Part shown: in pieces, positions 8,174 through 16,106 of the stretch
Position numbering within the stretch: position 1 is the stretch's first letter
Layout of the letters: each line of letters opens with the position of its first letter
DNA from: an uncultured Clostridia bacterium
GTDB taxonomy: Bacteria; Bacillota; Clostridia; Saccharofermentanales; Saccharofermentanaceae
NCBI GenBank assembly: GCA_946537885.1
Contig: CAMNGC010000006.1
Location: 1 to 64,000, forward strand
Length of the DNA: 64,000 bases
Direction: 5' to 3'
Made by a program: the position numbers and the translations under genes
Notes under the pieces: model-generated
What the model saw: only the letters and a program-made list of their open reading frames with translations
Database searches by the model: none
What the model was told of the DNA's origin: nothing

Positions 8174-9799
8174 ATGACAATCGAACAGCTTTATGAAGGC
8201 TTTGATATCCAGGACTATTACATCGGAAAAGTAACTCAGGTTTACAGAAGTTGCTCCATCGCACAGGTAGATAACATGTCTATGATGGTGGACAGAAGCA
8301 AATTCACTCAGTCATTTCTACCCAATACGATCAATTATTTCGTTATAGTTGACTCCGCCGCAGGTCTGTTCCTTGGCGAGGTGTTCGAGAATAAGGCGTC
8401 ACGTAAGAATATTTTCGAGATACAAAACTTCGGAGAAGAGGCAGAGAAGTCTACTGACTATCATGAATTCAGTATTGATACCATCGCTCTCATGGCTCCT
8501 GATTCCAAGAGATTCCAGCTTGCCGGTTTTAAGACGCTGGGTATCACCGATAAAGTTTATCTTGCCCCTGACGAAATATATAAGATCTTTATCCGTTCCC
8601 TTGAATTCTCGGAGGAGGAGGAAGAACCCCTTCCTGCCTTTGCTACATATCTGGACAGGTCGCATGCCGACGTTATTCTTAAGCCCAGCACACTCTTTAA
8701 CCGTCACCTTATGTGTATCGGTGCAACAAACTCCGGTAAGTCAACTACTGCGCTTGCGATCCTTGACAAGGTTGTATCTACTAAGAGAAAGGCTCTTATC
8801 ATCGACCCTACAGGCGAGTATCGTAACGCTTTCAGCCCTGATGAGATCACCAAGCTGACACTGGGTGTAGATACGACTATCTCTCCTGGTAAGATCACGA
8901 TGGAACAGTGGGAGAAGCTTTTCGAGACTGAGAGCAGCAGTCAGGGTGCGGTCCTTTCCGAGGCGATCACATCACTTCGATATATGAAGAAGATCGGAGA
9001 CGATTCCTATTATTCCAAGATCGGTGTCAACATCGATGAAGTTCAGGAGAATCTTGCAACCGTATCCAATACTGACACGGATTTCAACATTGAGCTTCTG
9101 CCGGAGCAGATCCAGGCTGAATCTGTTTGTGAACCTGACAGAGATAACGATTACAACTTCAGATATTGCTACGACGTTCTCAAGGCTAATTCCAATATGT
9201 CTTTGGTTCAGAAGATCCAGTATCAGATGACAAATACGAGATTCCTTAAGTTCTTCTCTAACGACCCTGATATGTATAATCTCCTGGACGTTATTGACGA
9301 CTTCGTCCGTCTGCCTGAAGCAAGCCTTTATATTGATACTTCCACGCTTGGTGCCACAGAGGGTATCGGCGGTATGGTCATCGACCTTGTAAGTAACTAT
9401 GTCATGGGCAAGGAAGAGATCTGTCCCTTTGTATTCTTTATCGATGAGGTTCACAGATATGCCAAGTCCAGATATTCCGACAAGGAGTTCCACGGCGGTC
9501 TGACGCTGCTGGCAAGAGAAGGTCGTAAGAAGGGTGTATTCCTCTATCTGACAACTCAGAATCCGAAGGATGTATCTCAGGTTCTTTTCGGTCAGGTAGG
9601 TACGCTCCTTATCCACAGACTCATGCTTAATGACGAGATCAATGCAGTTGCCAGTCACTTGGACGACTATTCGATCAAACATGTGCGTAAGCTCAATCAG
9701 GGCGAGGTCATCCTGTCGAGCGTTAACCTGCTTCATAACATGTTCATTCATGTTAATAAGAGCGACAGAACGCAGTATAACGATACGCCACATCTTTGA
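8174..9799 (+). CDS. HerA/DUF87-family ATPase
   Basis: A 541-residue ATPase of the HerA/FtsK superfamily. The N-terminal ~150 residues form a HAS-barrel-like domain (YIGKVTQVYRSCSIAQV). The Walker A motif GATNSGKST lies at 183-191, and Walker B (FVFFIDEVHRY, Asp/Glu near 424-425) is followed by GGLTLLAREGRKKGVFLYLTTQ, the family's arginine-rich sensor region. HerA proteins form hexameric DNA pumps; archaeal ones partner with the NurA nuclease, and bacterial ones often partner with nucleases or SIR2 in defence. No NurA or nuclease is adjacent here. ATG 8174 follows a G-rich site; the gene has its own promoter and terminator. Confidence 0.85.
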   Translation: MTIEQLYEGFDIQDYYIGKVTQVYRSCSIAQVDNMSMMVDRSKFTQSFLPNTINYFVIVDSAAGLFLGEVFENKASRKNIFEIQNFGEEAEKSTDYHEFSIDTIALMAPDSKRFQLAGFKTLGITDKVYLAPDEIYKIFIRSLEFSEEEEEPLPAFATYLDRSHADVILKPSTLFNRHLMCIGATNSGKSTTALAILDKVVSTKRKALIIDPTGEYRNAFSPDEITKLTLGVDTTISPGKITMEQWEKLFETESSSQGAVLSEAITSLRYMKKIGDDSYYSKIGVNIDEVQENLATVSNTDTDFNIELLPEQIQAESVCEPDRDNDYNFRYCYDVLKANSNMSLVQKIQYQMTNTRFLKFFSNDPDMYNLLDVIDDFVRLPEASLYIDTSTLGATEGIGGMVIDLVSNYVMGKEEICPFVFFIDEVHRYAKSRYSDKEFHGGLTLLAREGRKKGVFLYLTTQNPKDVSQVLFGQVGTLLIHRLMLNDEINAVASHLDDYSIKHVRKLNQGEVILSSVNLLHNMFIHVNKSDRTQYNDTPHL

Positions 9800-9819
9800 T
9801 ATCAGATCAACAATCTATG

Positions 9820-9853
9820 GTCGGCGTCTGAATGGTCAGGCGCCGACTTTTTT
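9820..9853 (+). terminator. Rho-independent terminator after the HerA-like gene
   Basis: A 12-bp stem (GTCGGCGTCTGA at 9820-9831 pairing with 9836-9847, one G-T wobble) has a 4-nt loop and is followed by six T residues. It separates the ATPase transcript from the zinc-ribbon gene that begins about 50 nt later. Confidence 0.9.
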
Positions 9854-9902
9854 ATGGTCAGATGCTATGCTATACTTATGACGGATGAAGGGAATAGGAA
9901 CA

Positions 9903-11285
9903 ATGGTCAAACTTTCTGCGAGCTCGTATAAATGCCCGTCCTGCGGCTATAATCTCGTCTATTCGACTGACGAGCAGCTATTAAGTTGCACTTTCTGCGG
10001 CAGCTCTTACAGTCCCGAGAAGATCGACCTGTTGTCTCAGATAGTTCTTCCGGATCAGGGGGACGATGATACCGAAGCCGATGATAAGCAGGAGATCATC
10101 TGCGATTCCTGCGGCGCTAAGATAATTACCGATAATAATACCAGTGCCACTTTCTGCGCTTTCTGCGGCTCTCCGTCACTGGTATTCGGCCGCCTGACCA
10201 GGAGATTCCGCCCGGATTACGTGATCCCTTTTAAGCTCAGTCGGGAAGCTGCTGTAGAGAAGATCCGGGAATTTGTGCGCAGCCGGAAATATGCGCCGAG
10301 CAGGCTCCTCGAAAAGAAGATCGACAGGAAACTTACCGGTCTTTATGTCCCTTTCTGGCTGATGGACGCATATTGTTATATGCATTCCTATAATACAGGC
10401 TACAAGGACGGCTTCAGCGGCAAGGAAAAGTATTCGATCGTGGCTACAATGGATATAGCCTTTAAGAATGTGCCTTTCGACGGGGCCATCAACATGAGAG
10501 ACGATCTGATGGAGTCGATCGAGCCTTTTGACTGCTCGGAACTTAAGCCTTTTACTACGTCATATCTTCAGGGCTTTTATGCTCAGCGCTACGACCAGTC
10601 AGTCGAAAAGCTCTCCGACAGGATCCTTTGCCGTCTTCAGCGTTACGGCACGGAAGCGGCTGCGGCCGCGAACAAAAGCTATGACTATTACCGTAGCGAC
10701 GGCTGCGTGGCATCTCCCCACGATATTGAACAGAAATATGCTCTCTTTCCGGTATGGCTTTACAGCTATGAATATGGCGGGAAAAGGTACAGCCTGGCAG
10801 TCAATGCCCAGACCGGCAAGGTGGACGGTGACCTGCCCGTGAGTCGTCTGCGTAAGATCCTAAGGTATTTGGGTTACTATTCGGTCAATTTTCTGATCGC
10901 TGCTCCCTTGTGGTTATTGGTTCTGGCGATCGTCTTCTGGTATAACTACAATCCGACCAACGCAGGTGCGGTCATAATGATCTGCACATTGGCTGTTGTC
11001 ATTTCCTTGCCTCTTATTGCTACGAAACATGCTTTCAAAGATATGGATGAGAGACTTGGCGTGGAGCATTTCAGATATAGTCTTTTTAACCCGATCAGAA
11101 GGGGCCTTGCCGGGATCTTAAGAAAGAGGCGGGCTGCCAAGGATAAGATCAGAAATGAGACTAATATGATCATGAGTGAGAAGCCGACCTTCGAGACCTA
11201 CTATGATCGTTCGGTCAAGGCGGATATTCAGATCGACGAGATCTTCAGAGGCTACGAGTCTGTTTTCGATGACGATAGGTTGTAA
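9903..11285 (+). CDS. Multi-zinc-ribbon membrane protein
   Basis: A 460-residue protein. The N-terminus carries several zinc knuckles: CPSCG and CTFCG, then CDSCG and CAFCGSPSLV, resembling TFIIB-type/primosomal zinc ribbons. A long soluble region follows (FRPDYVIPFKLSREAAVEKI, LTGLYVPFWLMDAY). Two transmembrane helices sit at about residues 325-347 and 354-372, and the C-terminal tail is charged. The start at 9903 has AAGGGAATAGGA upstream; an in-frame ATG at 9885 sits right at the predicted transcription start of a TGC-TATACT extended -10 (9868-9876). The function is unknown. It shares design with the 3960 protein (zinc ribbons plus two helices). Confidence 0.7.
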   Translation: MVKLSASSYKCPSCGYNLVYSTDEQLLSCTFCGSSYSPEKIDLLSQIVLPDQGDDDTEADDKQEIICDSCGAKIITDNNTSATFCAFCGSPSLVFGRLTRRFRPDYVIPFKLSREAAVEKIREFVRSRKYAPSRLLEKKIDRKLTGLYVPFWLMDAYCYMHSYNTGYKDGFSGKEKYSIVATMDIAFKNVPFDGAINMRDDLMESIEPFDCSELKPFTTSYLQGFYAQRYDQSVEKLSDRILCRLQRYGTEAAAAANKSYDYYRSDGCVASPHDIEQKYALFPVWLYSYEYGGKRYSLAVNAQTGKVDGDLPVSRLRKILRYLGYYSVNFLIAAPLWLLVLAIVFWYNYNPTNAGAVIMICTLAVVISLPLIATKHAFKDMDERLGVEHFRYSLFNPIRRGLAGILRKRRAAKDKIRNETNMIMSEKPTFETYYDRSVKADIQIDEIFRGYESVFDDDRL

Positions 11286-11467
11286 AGGGGCTCTTTCTTG
11301 GCCTTTCCCGCAAGTATGTTAGCGACCTGTCCGAGATTTACAAAGAGTAGACCGACAGACAGATATCTTGTGTCACTTCTCATCATCGAGAAGATGAGGA
11401 AAAATGCGCCGATTGCGGCGCAGATTATTGCGATGATCCTGTAGAAAGTCCATTTATTATTTTTCAT
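11252..11467 (-). CDS. Small two-helix membrane protein
   Basis: A 71-residue protein with two hydrophobic segments (YRIIAIICAAIGAFFLIFSM and LSVGLLFVNLGQVANILAG) and a polar tail. The AAGGAGATATCTT site before ATG 11467 is strong support that it is translated. Its 3' end overlaps the end of the convergent zinc-ribbon gene by 34 nt. It resembles in build the 63-residue protein at 22030 (two short helices, glycine between). No function can be stated. Confidence 0.65.
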   Translation of the reverse strand: MKNNKWTFYRIIAIICAAIGAFFLIFSMMRSDTRYLSVGLLFVNLGQVANILAGKAKKEPLYNLSSSKTDS

Positions 11468-11577
11468 AAGATATCTCCTTGTGCTTGGTCTTCTGACCTT
11501 TCTTATGATCTCAGCTTAGTCGGATAAGGGGGGGAGAATAAAGGACACGAACTGGCTCAAAGCTTGAATTTAATGGA

Positions 11578-11596
11578 TGTGACACGGTATGTCACA
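11578..11596. promoter_or_regulatory. Inverted repeat TGTGACA-N5-TGTCACA
   Basis: A perfect 7-bp inverted repeat with a CGGTA spacer lies in the 254-nt region between the divergent genes at 11467 and 11722. It looks like a dimeric regulator site. It superficially recalls Crp/Fnr boxes but the spacing is longer (19 bp in total), so the regulator is not assigned. Confidence 0.5.
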
Positions 11597-11645
11597 TTTT
11601 AGATCCGGCTTATCAGACAAGCTCATAGTCAGAAAAAGATCGATC

Positions 11646-11689
11646 TTTACACTGATAAGATCTCCTGCTATAATCTTATCAGTGATAAG
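11646..11689 (+). promoter_or_regulatory. TetR promoter with embedded operator
   Basis: TTTACA (11646-11651) and TATAAT (11669-11674) are spaced exactly 17 bp apart. A perfect 12-bp inverted repeat, CACTGATAAGAT at 11650-11661 and its complement at 11673-11684, encloses the spacer and overlaps both hexamers. A further GATAAG half site follows at 11684-11689. Binding here would block RNA polymerase, so autorepression by the downstream TetR is the natural reading. Confidence 0.85.
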
Positions 11690-11721
11690 TTTATAGCTAG
11701 CTGAAACAGGAGGCAGATAAA

Positions 11722-12279
11722 ATGTCAGACAAACCCTATCATCACGGGAACTTGAAGAACGAGTTAATGGAGAAGGGACTTAAGTATGTGAGCGAACACG
11801 GGGCGGAGAGCTTTTCGATGAGAAAGCTGGCTGAGACCTGCGGGGTGAGCAGCGCCGCGCCGTATGCGCATTTCAAGAATAAGGAAGACTATCTGGATCA
11901 GGCAAGGGAATACGTAACGATGAGGTTCACCGAGATCTTGGAGAAAGCGGTCAATGACTGCCGGGACAAGGAGAGATTGCTGCCTGAGCTTGGGAAGAAT
12001 TATGTGATGTTCTTTGTTGAGAATCCGCATTATCACGGTTTTCTTTTTAAGCAGGGGGCTATCGATGTAAAGAAATATCGGCCCTACCTGATGTTCGAGC
12101 AGATCGCAGGAGAGAGCCTCAAGGCGATGGGATATGACGATATGACAGCCCAAAACAAGACGATCGCCATGTGGGCTATGGTTCAGGGGCTATCGGACAT
12201 ATATATGATAGACAGCGGGAGAAGCGGCCCTGTCTTAGAGCAGGAGATCGAGAAGATACTGATGTCGGTAAAGATCTGA
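11722..12279 (+). CDS. TetR/AcrR family repressor
   Basis: A 185-residue regulator. The N-terminal HTH reads HHGNLKNELMEKGL...GAESFSMRKLAETCGVSSAAPYAHFKNKEDYL, the standard TetR DNA-binding fold. The C-terminal ligand domain (NPHYHGFLFKQGAIDV..., MWAMVQGLSDIYMI) fits the WHG subgroup. AGGAGG precedes the ATG. The strong operator over its own promoter at 11646-11689 indicates autorepression together with the next gene, which starts 9 nt after its stop. The ligand is unknown; pairing with an EFR1 redox protein suggests a redox-active or toxic small molecule, as inference only. Confidence 0.9.
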   Translation: MSDKPYHHGNLKNELMEKGLKYVSEHGAESFSMRKLAETCGVSSAAPYAHFKNKEDYLDQAREYVTMRFTEILEKAVNDCRDKERLLPELGKNYVMFFVENPHYHGFLFKQGAIDVKKYRPYLMFEQIAGESLKAMGYDDMTAQNKTIAMWAMVQGLSDIYMIDSGRSGPVLEQEIEKILMSVKI

Positions 12280-12288
12280 GGAGGGATT

Positions 12289-13071
12289 ATGATCGGAATA
12301 TATTTGAGCGGAACAGGTAATACCAAGCATTGCATTACAAGATTGCTGGAGTTGATAGAGCCCGGAGCGAAGGCTTTTCCCATCGAAGCTGAGGAGACAG
12401 TGGCCCGGATCAAAGAGAATGATAATATCGTGCTTGCTTATCCTACTCAATTCTCCAACGTTCCCTTTATGGTAAGGGATTTTATCAATAGAAATTCAGA
12501 ACTCTGGGCGGGTAAGAAGATCTTCTGTATGACGACAATGGGCGCTTTCTCCGGTGATGGGGCCGGTTGCAGCGCCAGGATCCTTAGAAAACACGGAGCT
12601 GAGATCATAGGCGGGATGCATATCAGGATGCCCGATGCAGTATGCGATAACAAGATGCTCAAGAAGAGTATTGAGGAGAATAAGAGGATCGTCAGGGAGG
12701 CGGATGAGAAGATCGAGAAGACAGCCCGCCTTATTATCGAGAAGGGGCAATTCCCACAGGACGGCTTATCCGGCTTCTCCCGCGTGGTCGGTCTCTTGGG
12801 CCAGCGCCTCTGGTTCTATGGAAAGACAACTGACTATTCCGATAAACTTAAGATCAGTGATTCCTGCATCGCTTGCGGTCTTTGTGTGAAGAATTGCCCT
12901 ATGGCTAATCTCTCTATAGCTGACGGCAAGGCGGTAAGCAGCGGTAAGTGTGCCATGTGCTACCGCTGCATAAGCCATTGCCCCGAGAAGTCCATCACGT
13001 TACTTGGTAAAAAAGTATATGAACAGTGCAGATATGAGCGTTACGCAGCCGACTCGAAAATGATAGAATGA
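12289..13071 (+). CDS. EFR1-type flavodoxin/ferredoxin fusion
   Basis: A 260-residue electron-transfer protein. The N-terminal flavodoxin-like domain begins IGIYLSGTGNTKHC, with an FMN phosphate loop SGTGNT, and continues with FCMTTMGAFSGDGAG. The C-terminal ~70 residues hold two 4Fe-4S motifs, CIACGLCVKNCP and CAMCYRCISHCP. This is the architecture of EFR1-family ferrodoxins, cytosolic redox carriers frequent in anaerobic Firmicutes. It is encoded directly after its probable regulator with GAGGAGGG as ribosome site. The electron donor and acceptor are unknown. Confidence 0.85.
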   Translation: MIGIYLSGTGNTKHCITRLLELIEPGAKAFPIEAEETVARIKENDNIVLAYPTQFSNVPFMVRDFINRNSELWAGKKIFCMTTMGAFSGDGAGCSARILRKHGAEIIGGMHIRMPDAVCDNKMLKKSIEENKRIVREADEKIEKTARLIIEKGQFPQDGLSGFSRVVGLLGQRLWFYGKTTDYSDKLKISDSCIACGLCVKNCPMANLSIADGKAVSSGKCAMCYRCISHCPEKSITLLGKKVYEQCRYERYAADSKMIE

Positions 13072-13102
13072 TCAAAAGCTCTAAAATGCGGGGGAGAATG
13101 AT

Positions 13103-13432
13103 ATGGCTATCACTGTTAATCTCAGATATAAAGGCACCGACGGCAATGCTCTGAAATTTGCGCAGGAGATGACATCAAGCGGGACGGTCGAAGCGATCCG
13201 AGCTGAGGATGGAAATCTCAGGTATGAATATTATCGATCTCTTGATGATCCGGAGACTATACTTCTTATCGACAGCTGGCGTGATCAGGCTGCTATAGAT
13301 GTTCATCACGCTTCTCCCATGATGAAGACGATCATGGAGCTTCGTGAGAAATACGACCTTCATATGACAGTTGAGAGATATATAAGCGATGAAGGGATGC
13401 CGGAGTCTGACAAAGATTTTATCCGTAAGTAA
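13103..13432 (+). CDS. Putative quinol monooxygenase, ABM domain
   Basis: A 109-residue protein with the antibiotic biosynthesis monooxygenase (YgiN-like) fold: MAITVNLRYKGTDGNALKFA, NLRYEYYRSLDDPETILLIDSWRDQAAIDVHHASPMM and the C-terminal strand DLHMTVERY. The SWRDxxAIDxHHxSPM segment is the family hallmark. Such small dimers act on quinols or simply bind small aromatics or haem; the role here is unknown. A GGGGGAG ribosome site precedes the ATG. It may be the third gene of the TetR-EFR1 operon (31 nt gap). Confidence 0.85.
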   Translation: MAITVNLRYKGTDGNALKFAQEMTSSGTVEAIRAEDGNLRYEYYRSLDDPETILLIDSWRDQAAIDVHHASPMMKTIMELREKYDLHMTVERYISDEGMPESDKDFIRK

Positions 13433-13498
13433 GATTACGGCTGCAACATTTATAACTCCCCGATTGTATTAAGGTTAAGATCGGATGGAGGTATTCAT

Positions 13499-14119
13499 AT
13501 GAAAACAATAAAGAGGATCACGATAAAGACAGTTGCTCTGCTATTAAGCTTGGCTATGATATCTGCCTTGACTTCCTGCGGCAAGAGTGGCGATAAGCAT
13601 AAAATACTGATAGAAGATATCGATGAGGCCTTGGTTGACTATAAGTGTACGAACGACAACATGTTCGGACTGGAGGAGATCGCGGTCTTCGAGGACCATG
13701 TTACGGCTGTTTTCGATAAAGATATCAATGATTCTTCCGAGTATAACGACATTGCTCTCGGCAAGCTTAAGCAATTGGCAAGTGACAAAAAACCTCATGT
13801 TTATATACGGCCTTCAAATCTGTCCGGTTATGATCATTATGGTCAAAGTGTGGAAAAGCAGGATGGTAAATATATCGTAACTTCTTATCTTAAGTATGAA
13901 GAGTATAACGTGATCGATCCCCTATCTCCGATATTCTTTATCGGATTCGGTATGGACGATTGCTATATTGACTTTAATGGTGGGGATCTGACTCTGACAT
14001 ATACGCTTTATGGAGGAGAGTGCATCGAAGAGATCATCCAGGATTATGACTGCGATGATGAGATGTGGAGCGATATCAGGTTAGAGACGACAGTTATTCC
14101 CGAGGACATCTGCGAGTAG
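13499..14119 (+). CDS. Lipoprotein of unknown function
   Basis: A 206-residue secreted lipoprotein. The signal peptide (KRITIKTVALLLSLAMISAL) ends in the lipobox LTSC, followed by GKSGDKHK. The mature part is acidic with alternating beta-strand-like stretches (NMFGLEEIAVFEDHVTAVF, KPHVYIRPSNLSGYDHYGQSV, GGDLTLTYTLYGGECIEEI). I recognise no family. ATG 13499 has GGATGGAGG upstream. It is transcribed in the same direction as its neighbours with 66 nt before it, so it may have its own promoter. Confidence 0.75.
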   Translation: MKTIKRITIKTVALLLSLAMISALTSCGKSGDKHKILIEDIDEALVDYKCTNDNMFGLEEIAVFEDHVTAVFDKDINDSSEYNDIALGKLKQLASDKKPHVYIRPSNLSGYDHYGQSVEKQDGKYIVTSYLKYEEYNVIDPLSPIFFIGFGMDDCYIDFNGGDLTLTYTLYGGECIEEIIQDYDCDDEMWSDIRLETTVIPEDICE

Positions 14120-14138
14120 GACAGATACATGGCGTTGG

Positions 14139-14147
14139 TGCTATAAT
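14139..14147 (+). promoter_or_regulatory. Extended -10 element, predicted leaderless start
   Basis: TGC-TATAAT (TATAAT at 14142-14147) ends 6 nt before the ATG at 14154, so the predicted transcription start falls on the start codon. No Shine-Dalgarno sequence is visible in between. Confidence 0.5.
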
Positions 14148-14153
14148 TGCATC

Positions 14154-15146
14154 ATGTTTTGGATATACCTGATACTGATAAATATAGTTGCTTTTATTGT
14201 TTACGGCATCGATAAGTTTAAGGCTCAAAAAGGCAGTTGGCGTGTGCCCGAGAGATTTCTGATCGGGCTGGCGGTCTTTGGCGGAAGCTTAGGCGCGGGA
14301 ATTAGCATGCTGGTCTTCAGACACAAGATCCGTAAGCGTAAGTTCTATATAACCGTTCCTGTCCTGATCCTTTTGCAGGCTGCTCTTTGTGCCTGGGGCT
14401 ACTATCAGAATAATCATCTTACTGTTTCCTATTATGAACTGGACATCGGTTTGGGACACGAGATGACAATTGTCCAGGTATCGGATCTTCACGCCAAAGC
14501 CTTCGGGAAAGACCCCGGAAATCTGCTTGACGAGATCATGGAGATCAAGCCGGATATCATAGTGGTGACAGGAGATGCCGTCGACGGCCAATACCCGAGT
14601 TTTGATAAAGCGGAGAGCTTTTTCGAGGGTGCTGTTAAGATCGCGCCGGTCTACTATATAAGCGGCAATCACGAGGAGATGCTAAGTGAGAGCTCCCGCG
14701 ACGAATACTATGAGAAGATCGAGAAGATGGGAGTCATATTGGCGGATGATCAGGTCTTTAATGTTGACGGTCTTATAATTGCCGGTATAGGAGACCTGAC
14801 ACTAACGAGACTCGGCACTCCGGAACGCTTTAAGATCTTTGATGCTTTTTCTGCTGATGATGCAGTCCTGCTGCTGGCTCATGAGCCGGATCATACGGAT
14901 CTTTATACCCGGCTCGGCGCTGATCTGGTGCTTGCCGGCCATGTTCATGGAGGGCAGGTGATCATCCCCGGTGTGGGCGGACTACTATCTCCGGATGTGG
15001 AATTCTTTCCTGATTATTATGAAGGTCTTTATGAGGCAGGCGGGGAAGCTGATACCCGAATGATAGTAAGCCGCGGTATCGGTAACAGTGTGCTGCCTTT
15101 AAGGATCAATAACTATCCTGAGTTGGTGGTTGTGACTGTAAAATAA
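14154..15146 (+). CDS. DUF1294 membrane domain fused to metallophosphoesterase
   Basis: A 330-residue fusion. Residues 1 to about 62 are a DUF1294 domain (YGIDKFKAQKGSWRVPER, GGSLGAGISMLVFRHKIRKRKF) with two short membrane helices, and a third helix follows (FYITVPVLILLQAALCAWGYY). From about residue 100 comes a calcineurin-like phosphoesterase of the YaeI/YkuE branch: SDLHA, VTGDAVD, SGNHEE, LLAHEPDH and LAGHVHGGQ, so all metal ligands are present. YaeI relatives act on membrane lipids such as UDP-diacylglucosamine; the substrate here is inferred. DUF1294 is normally a stand-alone protein, so the fusion is unusual. It has an extended -10 and no ribosome site. Confidence 0.85.
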   Translation: MFWIYLILINIVAFIVYGIDKFKAQKGSWRVPERFLIGLAVFGGSLGAGISMLVFRHKIRKRKFYITVPVLILLQAALCAWGYYQNNHLTVSYYELDIGLGHEMTIVQVSDLHAKAFGKDPGNLLDEIMEIKPDIIVVTGDAVDGQYPSFDKAESFFEGAVKIAPVYYISGNHEEMLSESSRDEYYEKIEKMGVILADDQVFNVDGLIIAGIGDLTLTRLGTPERFKIFDAFSADDAVLLLAHEPDHTDLYTRLGADLVLAGHVHGGQVIIPGVGGLLSPDVEFFPDYYEGLYEAGGEADTRMIVSRGIGNSVLPLRINNYPELVVVTVK

Positions 15147-15261
15147 GGCCTTTGGGATAAAATGTAAACTGCTGTGTTACACTTAGAACATGACAGTTTC
15201 TTGTGGCAACGGACCGCTAAAGTATAGTATTGAGTCATCAAGAAAGAAAGGGCTGTATATT

Positions 15262-15729
15262 ATGAAAGATTTTGCCGCCAAACTTGCTAAGAAGCGCAGA
15301 GACCTTGGGATCACTCAGACTGACTTTGCCGAGAAGATGATGGTTTCAAGACAGACAGTCAACCGTTGGGAGTCCGGTGCCGTTCTACCCGATATCGAAA
15401 AGATCGCCGACATAGCCGACATCCTGGGTGTCAGCTGCGACTACCTGCTTAAGGACGGTGTTATGGAAGAGGCGGATGTTTGCGGAGAGGCATCAGAAGC
15501 CTGCAGAACGCCGGGGAAGCTGATCGAAAATATCGTAGGTGCCGAGGTCAAACTTGATTTCTGTGAAGATGAGACAGATATTGACCTCTATGATGTTGTC
15601 TGCAGAGTCGTATCAATAAGCGGAAACTGGATCAAGGTCGAGTTCGATAATAAGAAGACTATTGTCGAGAAGCTTATCCCCCTGTCTTCTGTAGCTTCCA
15701 TTGAACTGGTCAAGGAGGCAGAGGCATGA
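15262..15729 (+). CDS. XRE family regulator with extra C-terminal domain
   Basis: A 155-residue protein. The N-terminal Cro/C1-type HTH spans about residues 1-70 (LAKKRRDLGITQTDFAEKM...SRQTVNRWESGAVLPDIEKI). After a linker (residues ~75-90) comes a beta-rich domain beginning IVGAEVKLDF and ending LIPLSSVASIELVKEAE. That domain is repeated in the overlapping downstream membrane protein. ATG 15262 follows AAAGGG. The ligand and target are unknown; co-encoding with the membrane partner suggests a membrane-linked regulatory pair. Confidence 0.8.
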   Translation: MKDFAAKLAKKRRDLGITQTDFAEKMMVSRQTVNRWESGAVLPDIEKIADIADILGVSCDYLLKDGVMEEADVCGEASEACRTPGKLIENIVGAEVKLDFCEDETDIDLYDVVCRVVSISGNWIKVEFDNKKTIVEKLIPLSSVASIELVKEAEA

Positions 15730-16100
15730 AATATCTGATCATAATAATGGCGATACTCGGATTTCTGGCTTACTGTGAGATGTCTTCATTGAGGAGGCGT
15801 ATCGCGAAGCTTGAAGAAGCGCAGGTCAAGGCGAAGGGAAGTCCTGCCTACGAAGAACGTATAGTTATGGTGGAACTGGCCCGCTCTTATATAGGCGATA
15901 AGGTGAAGATTGAACAAAAAGAAGATTATCTGGACAGTGACATCTTATCTTACGGTAATAGCAAACATGGTTCTATTACCATATTGGATGTGGATAACGA
16001 CTGGATCAAGGTTGTTATCAAAACGCCAAAGGGTGAAAAAACTAAGCTTTTGCGCTTGTCAGGGATCGAACGGATCAGCAGGCTCAAAGAGGCTGAGTAA
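15726..16100 (+). CDS. Membrane-anchored partner of the XRE regulator
   Basis: A 124-residue protein overlapping the XRE gene by 4 nt (ATGA), so translation is coupled. One N-terminal membrane helix (KYLIIIMAILGFLAYCEM) is followed by a short coiled-coil-like stretch (RRRIAKLEEAQVKAK). A beta-rich domain runs from YIGDKVKIEQKED to KLLRLSGIERISRLKEAE, homologous by eye to the C-terminal domain of the regulator (shared IGxxVK, WIKV, KLxxLSxIxxI, LKEAE). The domain is in the cytosol if the helix is an N-out anchor. The function is unknown; it may titrate or dimerise with the regulator. Confidence 0.75.
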   Translation: MKYLIIIMAILGFLAYCEMSSLRRRIAKLEEAQVKAKGSPAYEERIVMVELARSYIGDKVKIEQKEDYLDSDILSYGNSKHGSITILDVDNDWIKVVIKTPKGEKTKLLRLSGIERISRLKEAE

Positions 16101-16106
16101 GAGCTG

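Noticed and set aside
8972..9793. 273-residue minus-strand ORF opposite the HerA ATPase
   Set aside because: It lies entirely antisense to an ATPase with intact Walker motifs and shows no recognisable domain or ribosome site.
11578..11596. Canonical Crp/Fnr site
   Set aside because: The half sites look similar, but the spacing is 3 bp longer than in Crp sites, so only an unassigned inverted repeat is reported.
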